The translations under genes and the position numbers were made by a program. Below are positions 1 to 13,145 of a DNA stretch of 64,000 nucleotides, piece by piece. This DNA is from Planctomycetota bacterium (GTDB taxonomy: Bacteria > Planctomycetota > B15-G4). The stretch is taken from the NCBI GenBank assembly GCA_021604805.1, contig BQJR01000001.1, forward strand, positions 558,001 through 622,000. The letters run 5' to 3'. The notes beneath the pieces were generated by a model. It ran no database searches. It was not told where the DNA came from and worked only from the letters and a program-made list of their open reading frames with translations. Positions within the stretch are counted from its first letter, which is position 1. Every line of letters begins with the position of its first letter.

Positions 1-825
1 CAGGTTGACGAAGGCCCAGACCACCGAGAGCAAGCGCACGGCCAGCAAGACGCCGAGCACCAGCGCGACACCGAGCGCCCATCCGAGTCCGCGGTCGAGC
101 GCGCTCGACTCGAGTGACTTGCCGAGGCCGAGCAACTGCTCGTTGAAGAGATCGAACTCGAGCGCCAGTCCTGTTGCGGCTGCAACGATCACGAAGCCGC
201 GCTGCGAAAGCAGGCCGAAGGCGATCAGTTCGCGCGGGCCGAGACGCAACAGGCTGCGCGCAGCCGGCGAGGCAACGGGGCGTGCGTGCTCGGGCGTCGC
301 CGCGTCGTGGGCGTGAGCGGGCGCGGTGTTCCCGAGCTCGCCAGCGTTCTGAGCGGCGTGCCCCTCATGAGGCGTGCTGCGCTCGGCGTCGCGCTCACCG
401 AAGATGCGTTCGCGCATGCGGTCGACGGCGTCGAGCGAGAGCACTTGCAGGCGCGCTTCGGCTGCGGCCCCGCTGCCGGTCTCCACGCGCACGTCGGCCA
501 CACGGAACAGTCGATGGAACACGCTCTGCCGCAGGTCGATGTTCTGGATGCGCGCGTAGGGCACGTGGCGTTCGAAGCGGAAGATCACGCCGCCGCGCAC
601 CACCAGTTCGTCGCCGGCGAAACGATAGCGATACGTGAGGTAGTGGAAGACGCCGTGGATCACGCCCACGCCGACGAAGGCACTCACCCAGTAGAGATTG
701 TCGAGCCGCCCCGACGCGAACAACACGAGCGCTGCAGGGAGCAACAGTTGCCGTGCGGAAGATCCCACGCGGAACAGCAGCGAGAGCGGGTGGAGGCGGT
801 GGACCTCCTCGGGCTCAGACTCCAT
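1..825 (-). CDS. PH-domain membrane protein, YdbT-like (3' end cut off)
   Basis: The ATG is at 825 and the frame is still open at position 1, so at least 275 residues are present and the C-terminus lies outside the window. The N-terminal part has two hydrophobic segments (about residues 27-37 and 45-60) followed by a bacterial PH (bPH2, DUF304-type) segment containing RFERHVPYARIQNIDLRQ, the hallmark of YdbS/YdbT proteins. After an acidic/His-rich linker come two more hydrophobic stretches, near residues 200-215 and 250-270. The start overlaps the stop of the YdbS-like gene by 11 bp, so the two are probably translated together. YdbT proteins are multi-pass membrane proteins of poorly known role, linked in Bacillus to resistance to some antimicrobial compounds. 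The family is clear; the function is not. Confidence 0.75.
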   Translation of the reverse strand, partial: MESEPEEVHRLHPLSLLFRVGSSARQLLLPAALVLFASGRLDNLYWVSAFVGVGVIHGVFHYLTYRYRFAGDELVVRGGVIFRFERHVPYARIQNIDLRQSVFHRLFRVADVRVETGSGAAAEARLQVLSLDAVDRMRERIFGERDAERSTPHEGHAAQNAGELGNTAPAHAHDAATPEHARPVASPAARSLLRLGPRELIAFGLLSQRGFVIVAAATGLALEFDLFNEQLLGLGKSLESSALDRGLGWALGVALVLGVLLAVRLLSVVWAFVNL

Positions 826-1360
826 CGTCGCCGTTCTCGAGAACGAGTTTGTCGCGGAGTTGTTGTGCGCGCGCGTGGGTGAGGCCGTCGAGGCTCACCG
901 TGGAGTAGGCCGTGCCGGCGGTGTGCACCACGAGGGTGGCCACGCCGTAGCTGCGCTGCAAGGGGCCTTGCGTCACGTCGGTGTGTTGGATGCGGGAGCG
1001 CGGGACATGCAACTCGCGGCGCCACCACACCCCTTTGCAGATGCGCAGGTGCGCGTCGTCGACCCTCCACGACGTGGCCTCGAACTGACGCTGCACGAGC
1101 GCGCGCACCAGACTCATGAGCAACCAGTACATGAGGGCGGCCGAGCCGAGCGCGGCGGCGATGCCGATGAGGTCGAAGCCCAAGGCCCAAGCCATCAAGG
1201 CCGCGCCGGCGAGCACGAGCAACACGAGCAACACACGATAGGTCACGAGTTCGGCGGGCACCCACGCTGGGTCGAGCGCTTCACTCGACGACGGGGCTGG
1301 GGGCGCGATCTGGAACGCGTCCGCGTCGTGTGCGAGAGGTGAGTGCGAATCCTCGGACAT
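815..1360 (-). CDS. PH-domain membrane protein, YdbS-like
   Basis: This protein of 181 residues has two adjacent membrane segments (about residues 40-80) and then one bPH2 domain with the motif HVPRSRIQHTDVTQGPLQR, close to the RIQ-D motif of the neighbouring gene. Length and architecture match YdbS, the usual small partner of YdbT. I chose the ATG at 1360 because it starts just before the conserved part; an in-frame ATG at 1390 would add ten residues. Neither has a strong Shine-Dalgarno sequence. It is the first gene of a two-gene operon with the YdbT-like gene and is divergent from the EamA transporter, sharing about 110 bp of upstream DNA. The pair presumably forms a membrane complex; its substrate is unknown. 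Confidence 0.8.
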   Translation of the reverse strand: MSEDSHSPLAHDADAFQIAPPAPSSSEALDPAWVPAELVTYRVLLVLLVLAGAALMAWALGFDLIGIAAALGSAALMYWLLMSLVRALVQRQFEATSWRVDDAHLRICKGVWWRRELHVPRSRIQHTDVTQGPLQRSYGVATLVVHTAGTAYSTVSLDGLTHARAQQLRDKLVLENGDDGV

Positions 1361-1472
1361 GGCGGGTCCAAGCTGGGCGTGGCGCCGCATGGTAGCGCGC
1401 GGACCATCAGGGGAGTCGCCTCCGAGCCAGAGAAGCGTTCGTGCCGCAAGCTCGCCACGCTAGGCTGCCTGC

Positions 1473-2420
1473 GTGACGCCCCCACCCGCTCCCGCACCGC
1501 CGCCGGCGCTCGTCGTGCTCTTGCTCGGTGCTGCGGGGATCGCGTGTGCGCCGCTGCTGGTGCGCGTCTCCGAACTCGAGCCCACGGCCACGGCCTTCTG
1601 GCGCGTGGCGTTGGCCTCGCCCGTGCTGGCTGCGCTTGCTTGGCGTGCGCGCCATGGCGCCGAGGAGCGCGCGACGGCGCCGACTCAGCAAGCCCACCGC
1701 GTGGCGACCTGGAAGCTGTTGCTGCCGGGAGTGTTCTTTGCCGGCGACCTCGGGCTGTGGCACCAAGCCCTGCGCGACACGACGGTGGCTCATGCGACTT
1801 TGCTGGCCAACGGCGCACCGCTGGTGGTGGCGCTGGGCGGCTGGTTGCTCCTGGGTGAGCGCCTCTCGCGACGCTTCCTGGTGGCGCTCGGTGTGGCCTT
1901 GCTCGGCGCGGTGCTGCTCGCCAACCACGCTGAGGACCAGGCGCGCGCGCCCCTGCGCGGTGATCTCTTCGGCGTCGGGACGGCCTTCTTCTATGGCGCC
2001 TACTTGCTCAGCGTCCGACAGCTACGCGCGGCCGGTGTCGGCGCCGCACGCCTGATGACGATCGCGAGCATTAGCAGCGCGGTCTTGCTGCTGAGCTGGT
2101 GCCTTCTGGCTGGTGAAGACCTGCGTCCGCAGAGTCTGGAAGGCTGGGGTTGGCTGCTGGCGCTGGCGCTCGTGAGCCATGTGGGCGGCCAAGGCCTGAT
2201 CGCTTGGGCGCTCGCTCATCTCCCCGCGAGCTACTCGTCGCTCGCGCTCCTGGCGCAACCCGTGATGGTCGGAGCCGCAGGTTGGTGGTTGTTCGGCGAG
2301 CGGCTCAGCGGACTGCAACTGGCGGGCGCGGGGCTGGTCCTCGGCGCCGTGCTCAGCGCACGCCAGCACGTGGCGGTCTCGGCGTCGGCGCTCAGAAGCG
2401 CAGGCGCGCCCAGAGACTGA
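1473..2420 (+). CDS. EamA-family (DMT superfamily) transporter
   Basis: The product has 315 residues made almost entirely of hydrophobic segments, about ten transmembrane helices arranged as two repeats of five. Each repeat ends in the typical EamA signature around LGERLS (GGWLLLGERLSRR near residue 125 and GWWLFGERLSG near 275). The family exports metabolites or amino acids and is often annotated RhaT/YdcZ/PecM-like; the substrate cannot be inferred here. The start is GTG at 1473 with no clear ribosome binding site. The 3' end overlaps by 29 bp the stop of the convergent gene at 2392, so the last residues are encoded opposite another gene's C-terminus. Confidence 0.88.
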   Translation: MTPPPAPAPPPALVVLLLGAAGIACAPLLVRVSELEPTATAFWRVALASPVLAALAWRARHGAEERATAPTQQAHRVATWKLLLPGVFFAGDLGLWHQALRDTTVAHATLLANGAPLVVALGGWLLLGERLSRRFLVALGVALLGAVLLANHAEDQARAPLRGDLFGVGTAFFYGAYLLSVRQLRAAGVGAARLMTIASISSAVLLLSWCLLAGEDLRPQSLEGWGWLLALALVSHVGGQGLIAWALAHLPASYSSLALLAQPVMVGAAGWWLFGERLSGLQLAGAGLVLGAVLSARQHVAVSASALRSAGAPRD

Positions 2421-3432
2421 ACTCCATCGACTCGATCGGGTCCGTCACGTGATTCACGAACTGTTGCTGCGCTTGCACGCGCCAATCCCAGCGGCCGCCG
2501 GGATCGAACTGCAGGCCGGCAGTTCCCTGCATACTGCGCCCGAAGGCTGAAGCGTAATCGTCTTCGGGTTGACGACGACCGCGGACGAAGCTCGAGAGCG
2601 AGCCGCCCTCGGCCGCGCCCCAGCTGACCTCGATGATTTCGCTGTCGCCGGCGGTGGCGAGGCTGAGCCCGGATCCAGACGACGGTCGCACGCCTTCCGA
2701 GGACGTCCCGGCGCGCCATCGGAAGGAGATGTCTTGGCCGGCGATGCGCACGTCGAAGAGACGCCGCTGATGGAGCCCGCGCTCATTCGGGAGGTCGGTG
2801 GATTCGGTGCGCGGGGCGACGTCGTCCCAACGACGATCGCGTGGCCCGAGCGGCGCCACCAACCAACCGACACGCGGCATGGTGCGACGGCCCTTCGCGC
2901 CCGGTTCGGCACAGCGCACGATGTCACGCGCGAGCAGCGCAGCTGCGTTCGAGCGACGTTGTGTCGAGTACGGCGCGGCGGCAACTCCTGCAGACCTGGT
3001 GTCCGTCCGCGAGACTTGCCGCGAGGGAAGACCGGAGCCAGCTCGCTCGGTGTCCCACCCGGGATGACCTGCCCCCCCTGTGCCTTCGACCGAAGCGGGC
3101 AAGGACGCGTCCAACCACACACTCACAGGCTGCGGCTGCGAGAGTTCCGGAGCAGGACGCCGGAGTCGGCCAGGAGCGGAGCTGCGCACCGAGGGGAGCC
3201 AGGTGAGCTCGTGCTCTACGGCTGCCGCAACGCTGATTCCCGTGACTCGAAGTGGCGACCCGGCGCTGCGCGCAGGGGACGCGGCGTGGAGCGTCTCACG
3301 CGAGAACACGTCGAGCTCGAGCGGCCACGACTGCGCCTGCAAGCACGGCACGCCGCCGAGCAGCACGAAGCCAATCAGCAGCGCGAGTCGCGAGCAGCAC
3401 GACGCCATCACTGGGCGATTCAATCGAGACAT
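2392..3432 (-). CDS. secreted orphan with outer-membrane-like C-terminus
   Basis: I do not recognise this 346-residue protein. It has a signal peptide (hydrophobic core LALLIGFVLLGGVPC near residues 17-31, likely cleavage after LQAQS), a Ser/Arg/Pro-rich middle, and a C-terminal part with alternating polar and hydrophobic residues. It ends in FSLWARLRF, and a terminal Phe at the end of an amphipathic strand is the usual signal of BAM-inserted beta-barrels. A small outer membrane barrel or barrel-anchored protein is therefore likely. The gene is convergent with, and overlaps, the EamA gene. It lies downstream of the sulfatase-like gene on the same strand, separated by 264 bp that include a hairpin. 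Confidence 0.6.
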   Translation of the reverse strand: MSRLNRPVMASCCSRLALLIGFVLLGGVPCLQAQSWPLELDVFSRETLHAASPARSAGSPLRVTGISVAAAVEHELTWLPSVRSSAPGRLRRPAPELSQPQPVSVWLDASLPASVEGTGGAGHPGWDTERAGSGLPSRQVSRTDTRSAGVAAAPYSTQRRSNAAALLARDIVRCAEPGAKGRRTMPRVGWLVAPLGPRDRRWDDVAPRTESTDLPNERGLHQRRLFDVRIAGQDISFRWRAGTSSEGVRPSSGSGLSLATAGDSEIIEVSWGAAEGGSLSSFVRGRRQPEDDYASAFGRSMQGTAGLQFDPGGRWDWRVQAQQQFVNHVTDPIESMEFSLWARLRF

Positions 3433-3623
3433 TCAGGAGCCAGAGCAGGGGGCGAACACTGCTCTCAGGAATCGTCTCCCGTGAGGGGCGACTTGAGCAC
3501 GCCACCGGACCCGCGAAATGGCTCGGCCGCAGAAAGCTCAGGCAGCACCTCCCTGCCTACGGTCGTAGAGCAGACGCGACACCACCGAGAGCCTTGCTGG
3601 CAGAGACCGACGGGATCCTTGCC

Positions 3624-3642
3624 CCCGTCCGCGGCGGACGGG
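3624..3642 (-). terminator. GC hairpin downstream of the sulfatase-like gene
   Basis: A perfect 7-bp stem (cccgtcc/ggacggg) with a 5-base loop lies about 55 bp after the sulfatase-like stop on the minus strand. The same ten bases, gacgggatcc, occur on both sides (3609-3618 and 3637-3646). There is no U-run, so this may be a weak or Rho-assisted terminator. Confidence 0.35.
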
Positions 3643-3696
3643 ATCCTCCCGCCGCCCAGGGCGCCAACCCACAGAACCGACGGCGAAGGAGCGGCT

Positions 3697-5391
3697 TCAG
3701 CAGTCGCCCACGTAGCCCAACGCCCTGAGACGCTGGCATCCTTCGGCGTCGAGCGCCTCAGTGATGCCATCTCCGACCCTGCGAGCGAGATCCGCATCTT
3801 GAGCGCCCTGCTGCTCGAGCAGCTCGCGCAGCGTCGCCAAGACCTTGGGTGCACCCGAATGATCGACGTCGATCAAGTTGCGGCGCTCACCGGGATCGTT
3901 GCTGAGGTTGAACAACCACTCACGCGTGTGATCGATGTTCTCGTGCCAGACCCGAATGTACTTCCAGTCGTTAAAGACGACGGATCGGTGGTACTGCGGG
4001 CCGGGCTCCACCACCAGCTGGCTGAAGACGGGGCGCGAGAGCTCGCCGCCCTCGTGTTTCTCACGATCAGGACCGAGTAAGGGCATCAGCGACCGTCCCT
4101 GCCAGGGAAGCCCGTCTGCTGAGAGGCCCAACACCTCGAGCACTGTCGGGGCGACATCGATCAATGAGACCGGCGTCTGCACCCGCCCCGTCCAACCCGA
4201 ACGCTCGAGCTTCGGAGGAAGCTTGATCATCAACGGGACATGCAGGTGCTCTTCGAAAATCTGGTCGTGCTGGTACTTCCCGTGGTCCCGGAACTCCTCG
4301 CCGTGATCAGAAAGAATCACGATCGCGAGCCTGTGACCGAGCTCCCCTCGCATCACGGTCTCGAACACGATCCGGAGCGACTCATCGAGGTGAGCGATCT
4401 CAGCATCGTAGAGGTCGGACAGAAACCGCACGTCCTCGTCGGTGAAATCAAGCAGCCCCTCCCAGTAAGCCGGCCCCACAGCTGCCTCCCACGCCGCCTT
4501 CTCGGGCAGCGCGAGATAATGATCGAGACGCTCCCTCAACGGACCCGAGTAAGCGGGATCAACAAAGCGGTCAGCCAGCTCTCTAGGCGGAAGGTAAGGA
4601 GCATGAACCTGGTAGGTGTGTAAAACGGTAAAGAACGGCCCGCGACCCGGCTTCAGCATCCAGCTGAGCGCGGCTCGCGAGCGTTCCGTCACGTTCTCGA
4701 ACCGCTCATCCCATGTATCGAAGCCGCGGTTGAGATCCATGCGCTGACTGAGGTTTCCACCGCTCACGAAGGCTGCGGTTTCCCAGCCACGCTCACTCAC
4801 AACTTCAGCCAGGGTCGTCACGCCACTGGGCAGTTTGTGAACCCGCGGTGTGTCGCCATGAACATTAATCACGCCGTGAACAGCGAGTGACGTGGAACTG
4901 AACAGTGAGGCGTGCGAGGGCGCAGTCTGAGAAGCCTGCGCACGTGCATCATCAAAGACAACGCTGCGGCTCGCAAAGGCATTCAGACTCGGCGATGTCG
5001 GACGCTGAGACCCGTACGCCTCGAGCCGATCAGCCCGCAAGGTGTCGAGACTGATCAGCAGCACAGAATCAACACCGTAGGGTGACTCTGCTGCTTGCCC
5101 ACCTGCTGAATCAACCACCCCCTCGTGACTCGGGCCACCTACACCAGGTGCGGCATCGCCAATCGGCTCACTCCTCGCGGGCTCACCAGCCGCGTGCTCC
5201 GCAGGCTGCTCCGGTTCTCCGCAACCTGAAACAAGACCCAACAAGAGGCACAAAGCAGGCAGAACGAAGACCTTAGAGGCGATCCCAGATCGTGCTGACG
5301 GCGCCTTCCCCCATGGCGTACTGCGAACGCTGCCGCGAGCACTCAGCCCGTTGGCCAACAACCAACCCCGTTGAACAGCGTTGAAACCCAT
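3697..5391 (-). CDS. sulfatase-fold lipoprotein with Thr nucleophile (phosphoesterase/transferase-like)
   Basis: The alkaline-phosphatase/sulfatase fold is clear: ISLDTLRAD supplies two metal ligands, LSDHGEEFRDHG the C-terminal Asp-His pair, and ASQTAPSHAS the nucleophile region. Classical sulfatases have C/S-x-P-S-R there, with Cys or Ser converted to formylglycine. Here it reads T-A-P-S-H, so formylglycine chemistry is unlikely and a phosphoesterase or phosphotransferase activity with Thr as nucleophile is more plausible (inference). A hydrophobic segment ending LVSGC is a lipobox, so the enzyme is probably a lipoprotein. The ATG at 5391 leaves a long basic n-region; a GTG at 5445 and a TTG at 5361 are alternatives. 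Base composition is visibly lower in GC than in the flanking genes, which may reflect transfer. Confidence 0.78.
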   Translation of the reverse strand: MGFNAVQRGWLLANGLSARGSVRSTPWGKAPSARSGIASKVFVLPALCLLLGLVSGCGEPEQPAEHAAGEPARSEPIGDAAPGVGGPSHEGVVDSAGGQAAESPYGVDSVLLISLDTLRADRLEAYGSQRPTSPSLNAFASRSVVFDDARAQASQTAPSHASLFSSTSLAVHGVINVHGDTPRVHKLPSGVTTLAEVVSERGWETAAFVSGGNLSQRMDLNRGFDTWDERFENVTERSRAALSWMLKPGRGPFFTVLHTYQVHAPYLPPRELADRFVDPAYSGPLRERLDHYLALPEKAAWEAAVGPAYWEGLLDFTDEDVRFLSDLYDAEIAHLDESLRIVFETVMRGELGHRLAIVILSDHGEEFRDHGKYQHDQIFEEHLHVPLMIKLPPKLERSGWTGRVQTPVSLIDVAPTVLEVLGLSADGLPWQGRSLMPLLGPDREKHEGGELSRPVFSQLVVEPGPQYHRSVVFNDWKYIRVWHENIDHTREWLFNLSNDPGERRNLIDVDHSGAPKVLATLRELLEQQGAQDADLARRVGDGITEALDAEGCQRLRALGYVGDC

Positions 5392-5677
5392 GACGATCCA
5401 ATCCGTGAGGCACACCCACCCAGTCCGAAAGACAGCGGGACGCACGAACCTAGCAGTGAAACTCCGCCCAAGCCACTACCTGCTGCCCACGAGGGAAACG
5501 ACCGGCAACCGACCAAGCGGCAAATGCGCGCGATAGTAGGACATGACCTGCAGCCCATGCTGCATGCCAGAGCCCCCCCCCTCGAGAGGAGACCGAACAA
5601 CAACTCGCCAGCGCCAAAGGGAGGAGCCGACAGAAGCGGAGCCAAAGCCACCAAAACCAGATGCCCAGAATTACAAC

Positions 5678-5713
5678 GAGGGCCTGCTGACGCAATCGCA
5701 TCTGCAGGCCCTC
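5678..5713 (-). terminator. rRNA operon terminator candidate
   Basis: Just downstream of 5S on the minus strand is a perfect 10-bp stem (gagggcctgc/gcaggccctc) with a 16-base loop, followed by a modestly T-rich stretch (gttgtaattct). It sits where the rrn transcript should end. The rest of 5446-5677 shows no gene and presumably holds the promoter of the sulfatase-like gene. Confidence 0.55.
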
Positions 5714-5724
5714 TGAAGTAAAAA

Positions 5725-5835
5725 CCCGGCGCCAACCTACTCTCTCGGCGTGAGCCAGTACCATCGGCCCGATCTGCTTAACGACTGTGTTCGGAAAGGG
5801 AACAGGTGTGGCCAGACCGGCATGAGCACCGGGAA
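5725..5835 (-). rRNA. rrf: 5S ribosomal RNA
   Basis: The minus strand from about 5835 to 5725 reads as a 5S rRNA of about 111 nt. It has the conserved internal segment around CCGAACACAG, the GAGAGTAGG segment near the 3' side, and complementary ends (cccggtgc.../...gcgccggg). Ends are estimated within a few bases. The spacer to 23S contains a hairpin with an 8-bp stem (5927-5934 with 5944-5951) and an inverted repeat around gactcg near 5900, both probably processing structures. Confidence 0.93.
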
Positions 5836-5951
5836 GTATGAATAAGGTGTTGGATGTGGAACCACTCACGGTGAGCTTGCCGAAGCAAACTCTGAACCGA
5901 CGAGTCTCGAGGACTCGCGTGTCCTACGTGACTTCGCTAAGCAAAGTCACG

Positions 5952-8961
<3,010 letters not shown>

Positions 8962-9032
8962 TCGAGAATCGCTTCAATCGCTCGAGACATCGTTTATCGG
9001 TTCGATGTGTCGTGATGTGATTCCACATCCAA

Positions 9033-9046
9033 CTTGTCAAAGATCA
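9033..9046 (-). promoter_or_regulatory. BoxA-like antitermination site before 23S
   Basis: On the minus strand this reads TGATCTTTGACAAG, close to the BoxA consensus (TGYTCTTTRAMAA) bound by NusB/S10. It lies in the tRNA-Ala/23S spacer, the usual place for the second BoxA of an rrn operon. nusB itself is in this window. Confidence 0.5.
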
Positions 9047-9183
9047 CTGTTTCCGTGCTGTCGTTGAGCGGCCTTTCGGCTGCGCTCGGGCACGAATCGC
9101 CAGCAGAACTGGCTCGTGGCGCGCGTTCTCGAGAGAACACAGGCCGCGAAGCAGTCGAGCAAGCCTTGATTCGTACACCCAAA

Positions 9184-9259
9184 TGGTGGAGGCGACAGGA
9201 CTCGAACCTGCGACCTCCTGCTTGCAAAGCAGGAGCTCTACCAGCTGAGCTACGCCCCC
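9184..9259 (-). tRNA. tRNA-Ala (TGC)
   Basis: A full cloverleaf of 76 nt with encoded CCA. The acceptor GGGGGCG pairs with CGCCTCC (one G-U), the anticodon stem-loop CCTGCTTTGCAAAGCAGG carries anticodon TGC, and the T-arm contains GGTTCGAGTCC. It is the usual spacer tRNA of bacterial rrn operons. Confidence 0.97.
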
Positions 9260-9268
9260 GTAGGAGGA

Positions 9269-9345
9269 TGGTGGGCCTGCGTGGACTCGAACCACGGACC
9301 TTACGCTTATCAGGCGTACGCTCTAACCACCTGAGCTACAGGCCC
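9269..9345 (-). tRNA. tRNA-Ile (GAT)
   Basis: A full cloverleaf of 77 nt with encoded CCA. The acceptor GGGCCTG pairs with CAGGCCC, the D-arm is TAGCTCAGGTGGTTAGAGC, and the anticodon loop CTGATAA carries GAT. It lies 9 bp from tRNA-Ala and follows 16S, the common 16S-Ile-Ala-23S order. Confidence 0.97.
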
Positions 9346-9406
9346 TAGGGAACGCCCGTGGTACTGAATGAGACACGGGGCGATCACCGTCCGGTGTACG
9401 GAAAGT

Positions 9407-11159
<1,753 letters not shown>

Positions 11160-11163
11160 GTGA

Positions 11164-11175
11164 TTTCAAAGATCG
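11164..11175 (-). promoter_or_regulatory. BoxA-like site in the rrn leader
   Basis: The minus strand reads CGATCTTTGAAA, almost the same core as the BoxA-like site before 23S, and lies just outside the 16S processing stem. This is the expected position for NusB/S10-dependent rRNA antitermination. Confidence 0.55.
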
Positions 11176-11306
11176 CTTGGCTAGCCAGGCCGCTGAGGAG
11201 CTCGAAACTGCCGAGGACCTCCGTTTTCAGGTGCGTTCTTGGAGGTCGCTTGCGCGTGCCTCCTGCGCCTGATGTGGCTCTTTTTCACCCGTTGGGTGAG
11301 CGGGAA

Positions 11307-11334
11307 ATCGTACCGATCTCCAAAGTCCGTACAA
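11307..11334 (-). promoter_or_regulatory. candidate rrn promoter
   Basis: On the minus strand TTGTAC (11334-11329) and TACGAT (11312-11307) are separated by 16 bp, the best sigma-70-like pair I found upstream of 16S. Transcription would begin near 11299, giving a leader of about 265 nt with BoxA and the processing stem. The remainder of 11034-11655 shows no convincing gene; a second TACGAT near 11388 lacks a good -35. Confidence 0.35.
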
Positions 11335-11545
11335 CCCTCTTTCAGGTTTTTTCTTGGCGCTGTTTGGAACCCGATTCTCGCCGCATCGTAGGCCTTGCTC
11401 CCCTGCGCCTTTCCTGCCTTTCTCCCGCCTTCTGGGGCTCGTGGGAGCTGTTCGCTGAACAGGCGGCCCAATCGCCTCAGCCGACAATCCTCCTTCGTTC
11501 GGCAGCTAGCGGGGTGTTCGTCTAGAGCCCGTGTCCGTCAACGCA

Positions 11546-11585
11546 GATCGAGCCCGCCGACGCACCTGCGCCGACGGGCTCGATC
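11546..11585 (-). terminator. hairpin terminator after the L,D-transpeptidase gene
   Basis: A perfect 11-bp inverted repeat (gatcgagcccg/cgggctcgatc) with an 18-base loop begins about 70 bp past the stop of the L,D-transpeptidase gene and upstream of the rrn promoter. There is no U-run. It could insulate the rrn operon from upstream transcription. Confidence 0.5.
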
Positions 11586-11655
11586 ATTGCCCAGCCCGGC
11601 AAGCGGGTCAGACCTACGGTCGCCCCCCCTGGCAACCGACTGTTCCGCCCAGCTG

Positions 11656-12756
11656 CTAGGGGATTGCCACGCGGGTTCCGCGGGGCACGAGCTCGAAGAG
11701 CGCCTCCACTTCTGGGTTTCGCATGCGCACGCACCCCATCGACTCGTCGCGGCCGATCGTTTCCGGCTTGGCGGTTCCGTGGATCCCGTATCCCGTCACT
11801 CCTGGGTGATCCTCGAAGCCGAGCCAGCGGGTCCCGAGGATGTTGCGTGAATCGCCGAACGGGATCGTCTGGTTCTCGAAGGTCCAGGCCGGGTTCTCCT
11901 GCTTCACCTGCACCGTGAACTCGCCTGACGGCGTGCTTCCATCCTTGCCCAACCCGACTCGGAAGGCCGCAACGGGCACTGTGCCCAACCAGGCCGTCAG
12001 GCCGCGCTGCTCGCGATCGACCACCAATTTGATCTCGTCGAGCGGCACCACGAGCTCCTGGTCAACCTGGAGCCCGTCAGTCTTGAGCCCATTGAGCAGC
12101 TTGATCAGCCCCACTTCCGGCTCGACCCCGTGCATTTCGGGCAGCGTGCGGTGACAAAGCTTCCACAAGCTGTCATTCGGGCGGACGCGATAGCTGGCCG
12201 TCTTGAGCTCGGCCGTCAGCGCGGAGCGCGCTTCAGTGTTGAGCTGGTTCAGCAGCGCGTTCACCTCTTCGTACTCCGCGCCGAGGACCTGTCGATGCGC
12301 CAGCGCCTCTCCGACGAGCTGTCGACGCTCACGTGGGCCGCCCCCCAGGAAGGCCAGCTTCAGACCCAGTCGGGCCTGATCGCGCGCGGACTCCGCCTTT
12401 CCCCGCCCATCTCGAAGCAAGGCGACGGCGTCGGCCCTGCGCCCTTCGAGATGAAGCGCCTCCGCACGATCCAGGAGCGCGGCAACGCTCGGCCCCTCCT
12501 GCCGCTCGCTCTTCGACGCGGGCTCCGCTGAGGATCGACGCCCGCCTCCAGCCCCCTCGCTCAGATTGCTCGAATCGCGCGAAGCGACCTCCGCACGGGG
12601 CTCCGGCGACTCGGGCCGCTGCGCAGCGACAGCCCCCTGACTCACCTTCAGCCCGGGAGCCTCGCCGGCTTCTGCCGTCGACTCCTCGCCGAACCACTGA
12701 CTGAGCAGGAACGCCCCGCCGAGAACCACCACCACAACAACAAGCCAACGCGCCAT
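11656..12756 (-). CDS. L,D-transpeptidase (YkuD domain) with LysM segment
   Basis: This 366-residue protein starts with a hydrophobic anchor or signal (residues 4-20), then a Glu/Ser/Arg-rich linker, a helical TPR-like part (about 95-170), a LysM-like segment (about 185-240, VRPNDSLWKL...VDQELVVP) and a C-terminal YkuD domain. The catalytic motif is complete: GIHGT with His326 and ESMGCVRM with Cys342. L,D-transpeptidases crosslink peptidoglycan through 3-3 bonds or attach proteins to it in the periplasm. A complete peptidoglycan-binding and crosslinking enzyme supports a peptidoglycan wall in this planctomycete. The start has a reasonable Shine-Dalgarno sequence (ggaggggt). Convincing family assignment; the physiological substrate is inferred. 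Confidence 0.92.
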   Translation of the reverse strand: MARWLVVVVVVLGGAFLLSQWFGEESTAEAGEAPGLKVSQGAVAAQRPESPEPRAEVASRDSSNLSEGAGGGRRSSAEPASKSERQEGPSVAALLDRAEALHLEGRRADAVALLRDGRGKAESARDQARLGLKLAFLGGGPRERRQLVGEALAHRQVLGAEYEEVNALLNQLNTEARSALTAELKTASYRVRPNDSLWKLCHRTLPEMHGVEPEVGLIKLLNGLKTDGLQVDQELVVPLDEIKLVVDREQRGLTAWLGTVPVAAFRVGLGKDGSTPSGEFTVQVKQENPAWTFENQTIPFGDSRNILGTRWLGFEDHPGVTGYGIHGTAKPETIGRDESMGCVRMRNPEVEALFELVPRGTRVAIP

Positions 12757-13026
12757 CAGGCACCCCTCCGAGATCTGGAAACAACCGCCACGCTGATCCT
12801 AGAAACCTCTGAGCGCCATTCCAGTGCGCGTCGCCCGACAAGCAAAGCTCTTTGCGCTCGGTGCAGCCGGCTCAGGCGACGCACCACCTGAGTTCAGCGT
12901 CCATCACGAGGACGCGCTCCTCGCAGCCGACTCCCCCATTCATCAGTCATGCGTCGGCATGCTTCGCGCTCGAGCGTCGGCACCACTCAGCTGTCGCCGC
13001 ACTCGGGCGCGCGTCGCGCGCAGGTC

Positions 13027-13145
13027 ACCGTCGCGTTCGGGTGATCGTCTGGGTCGGGCAACCGTCTCGATCGAGTCACCGTCTGGCTCGGGCAACCGTC
13101 TCGCTCGGGTGACTGTCGCGCTCGGCTGACCGTCTTGATCGGAAC
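13027..13145. repeat. 17-bp tandem repeat, seven copies
   Basis: Seven head-to-tail units of 17 bp with consensus accgtctcgctcgggtg occupy 13027-13145 without gaps; individual copies differ at two to six positions. A more degenerate copy may precede it at 13010-13026. Seventeen is not a multiple of three and no gene crosses it, so it is a non-coding array. It ends exactly at the start of the hairpin at 13145-13181. Confidence 0.8.
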
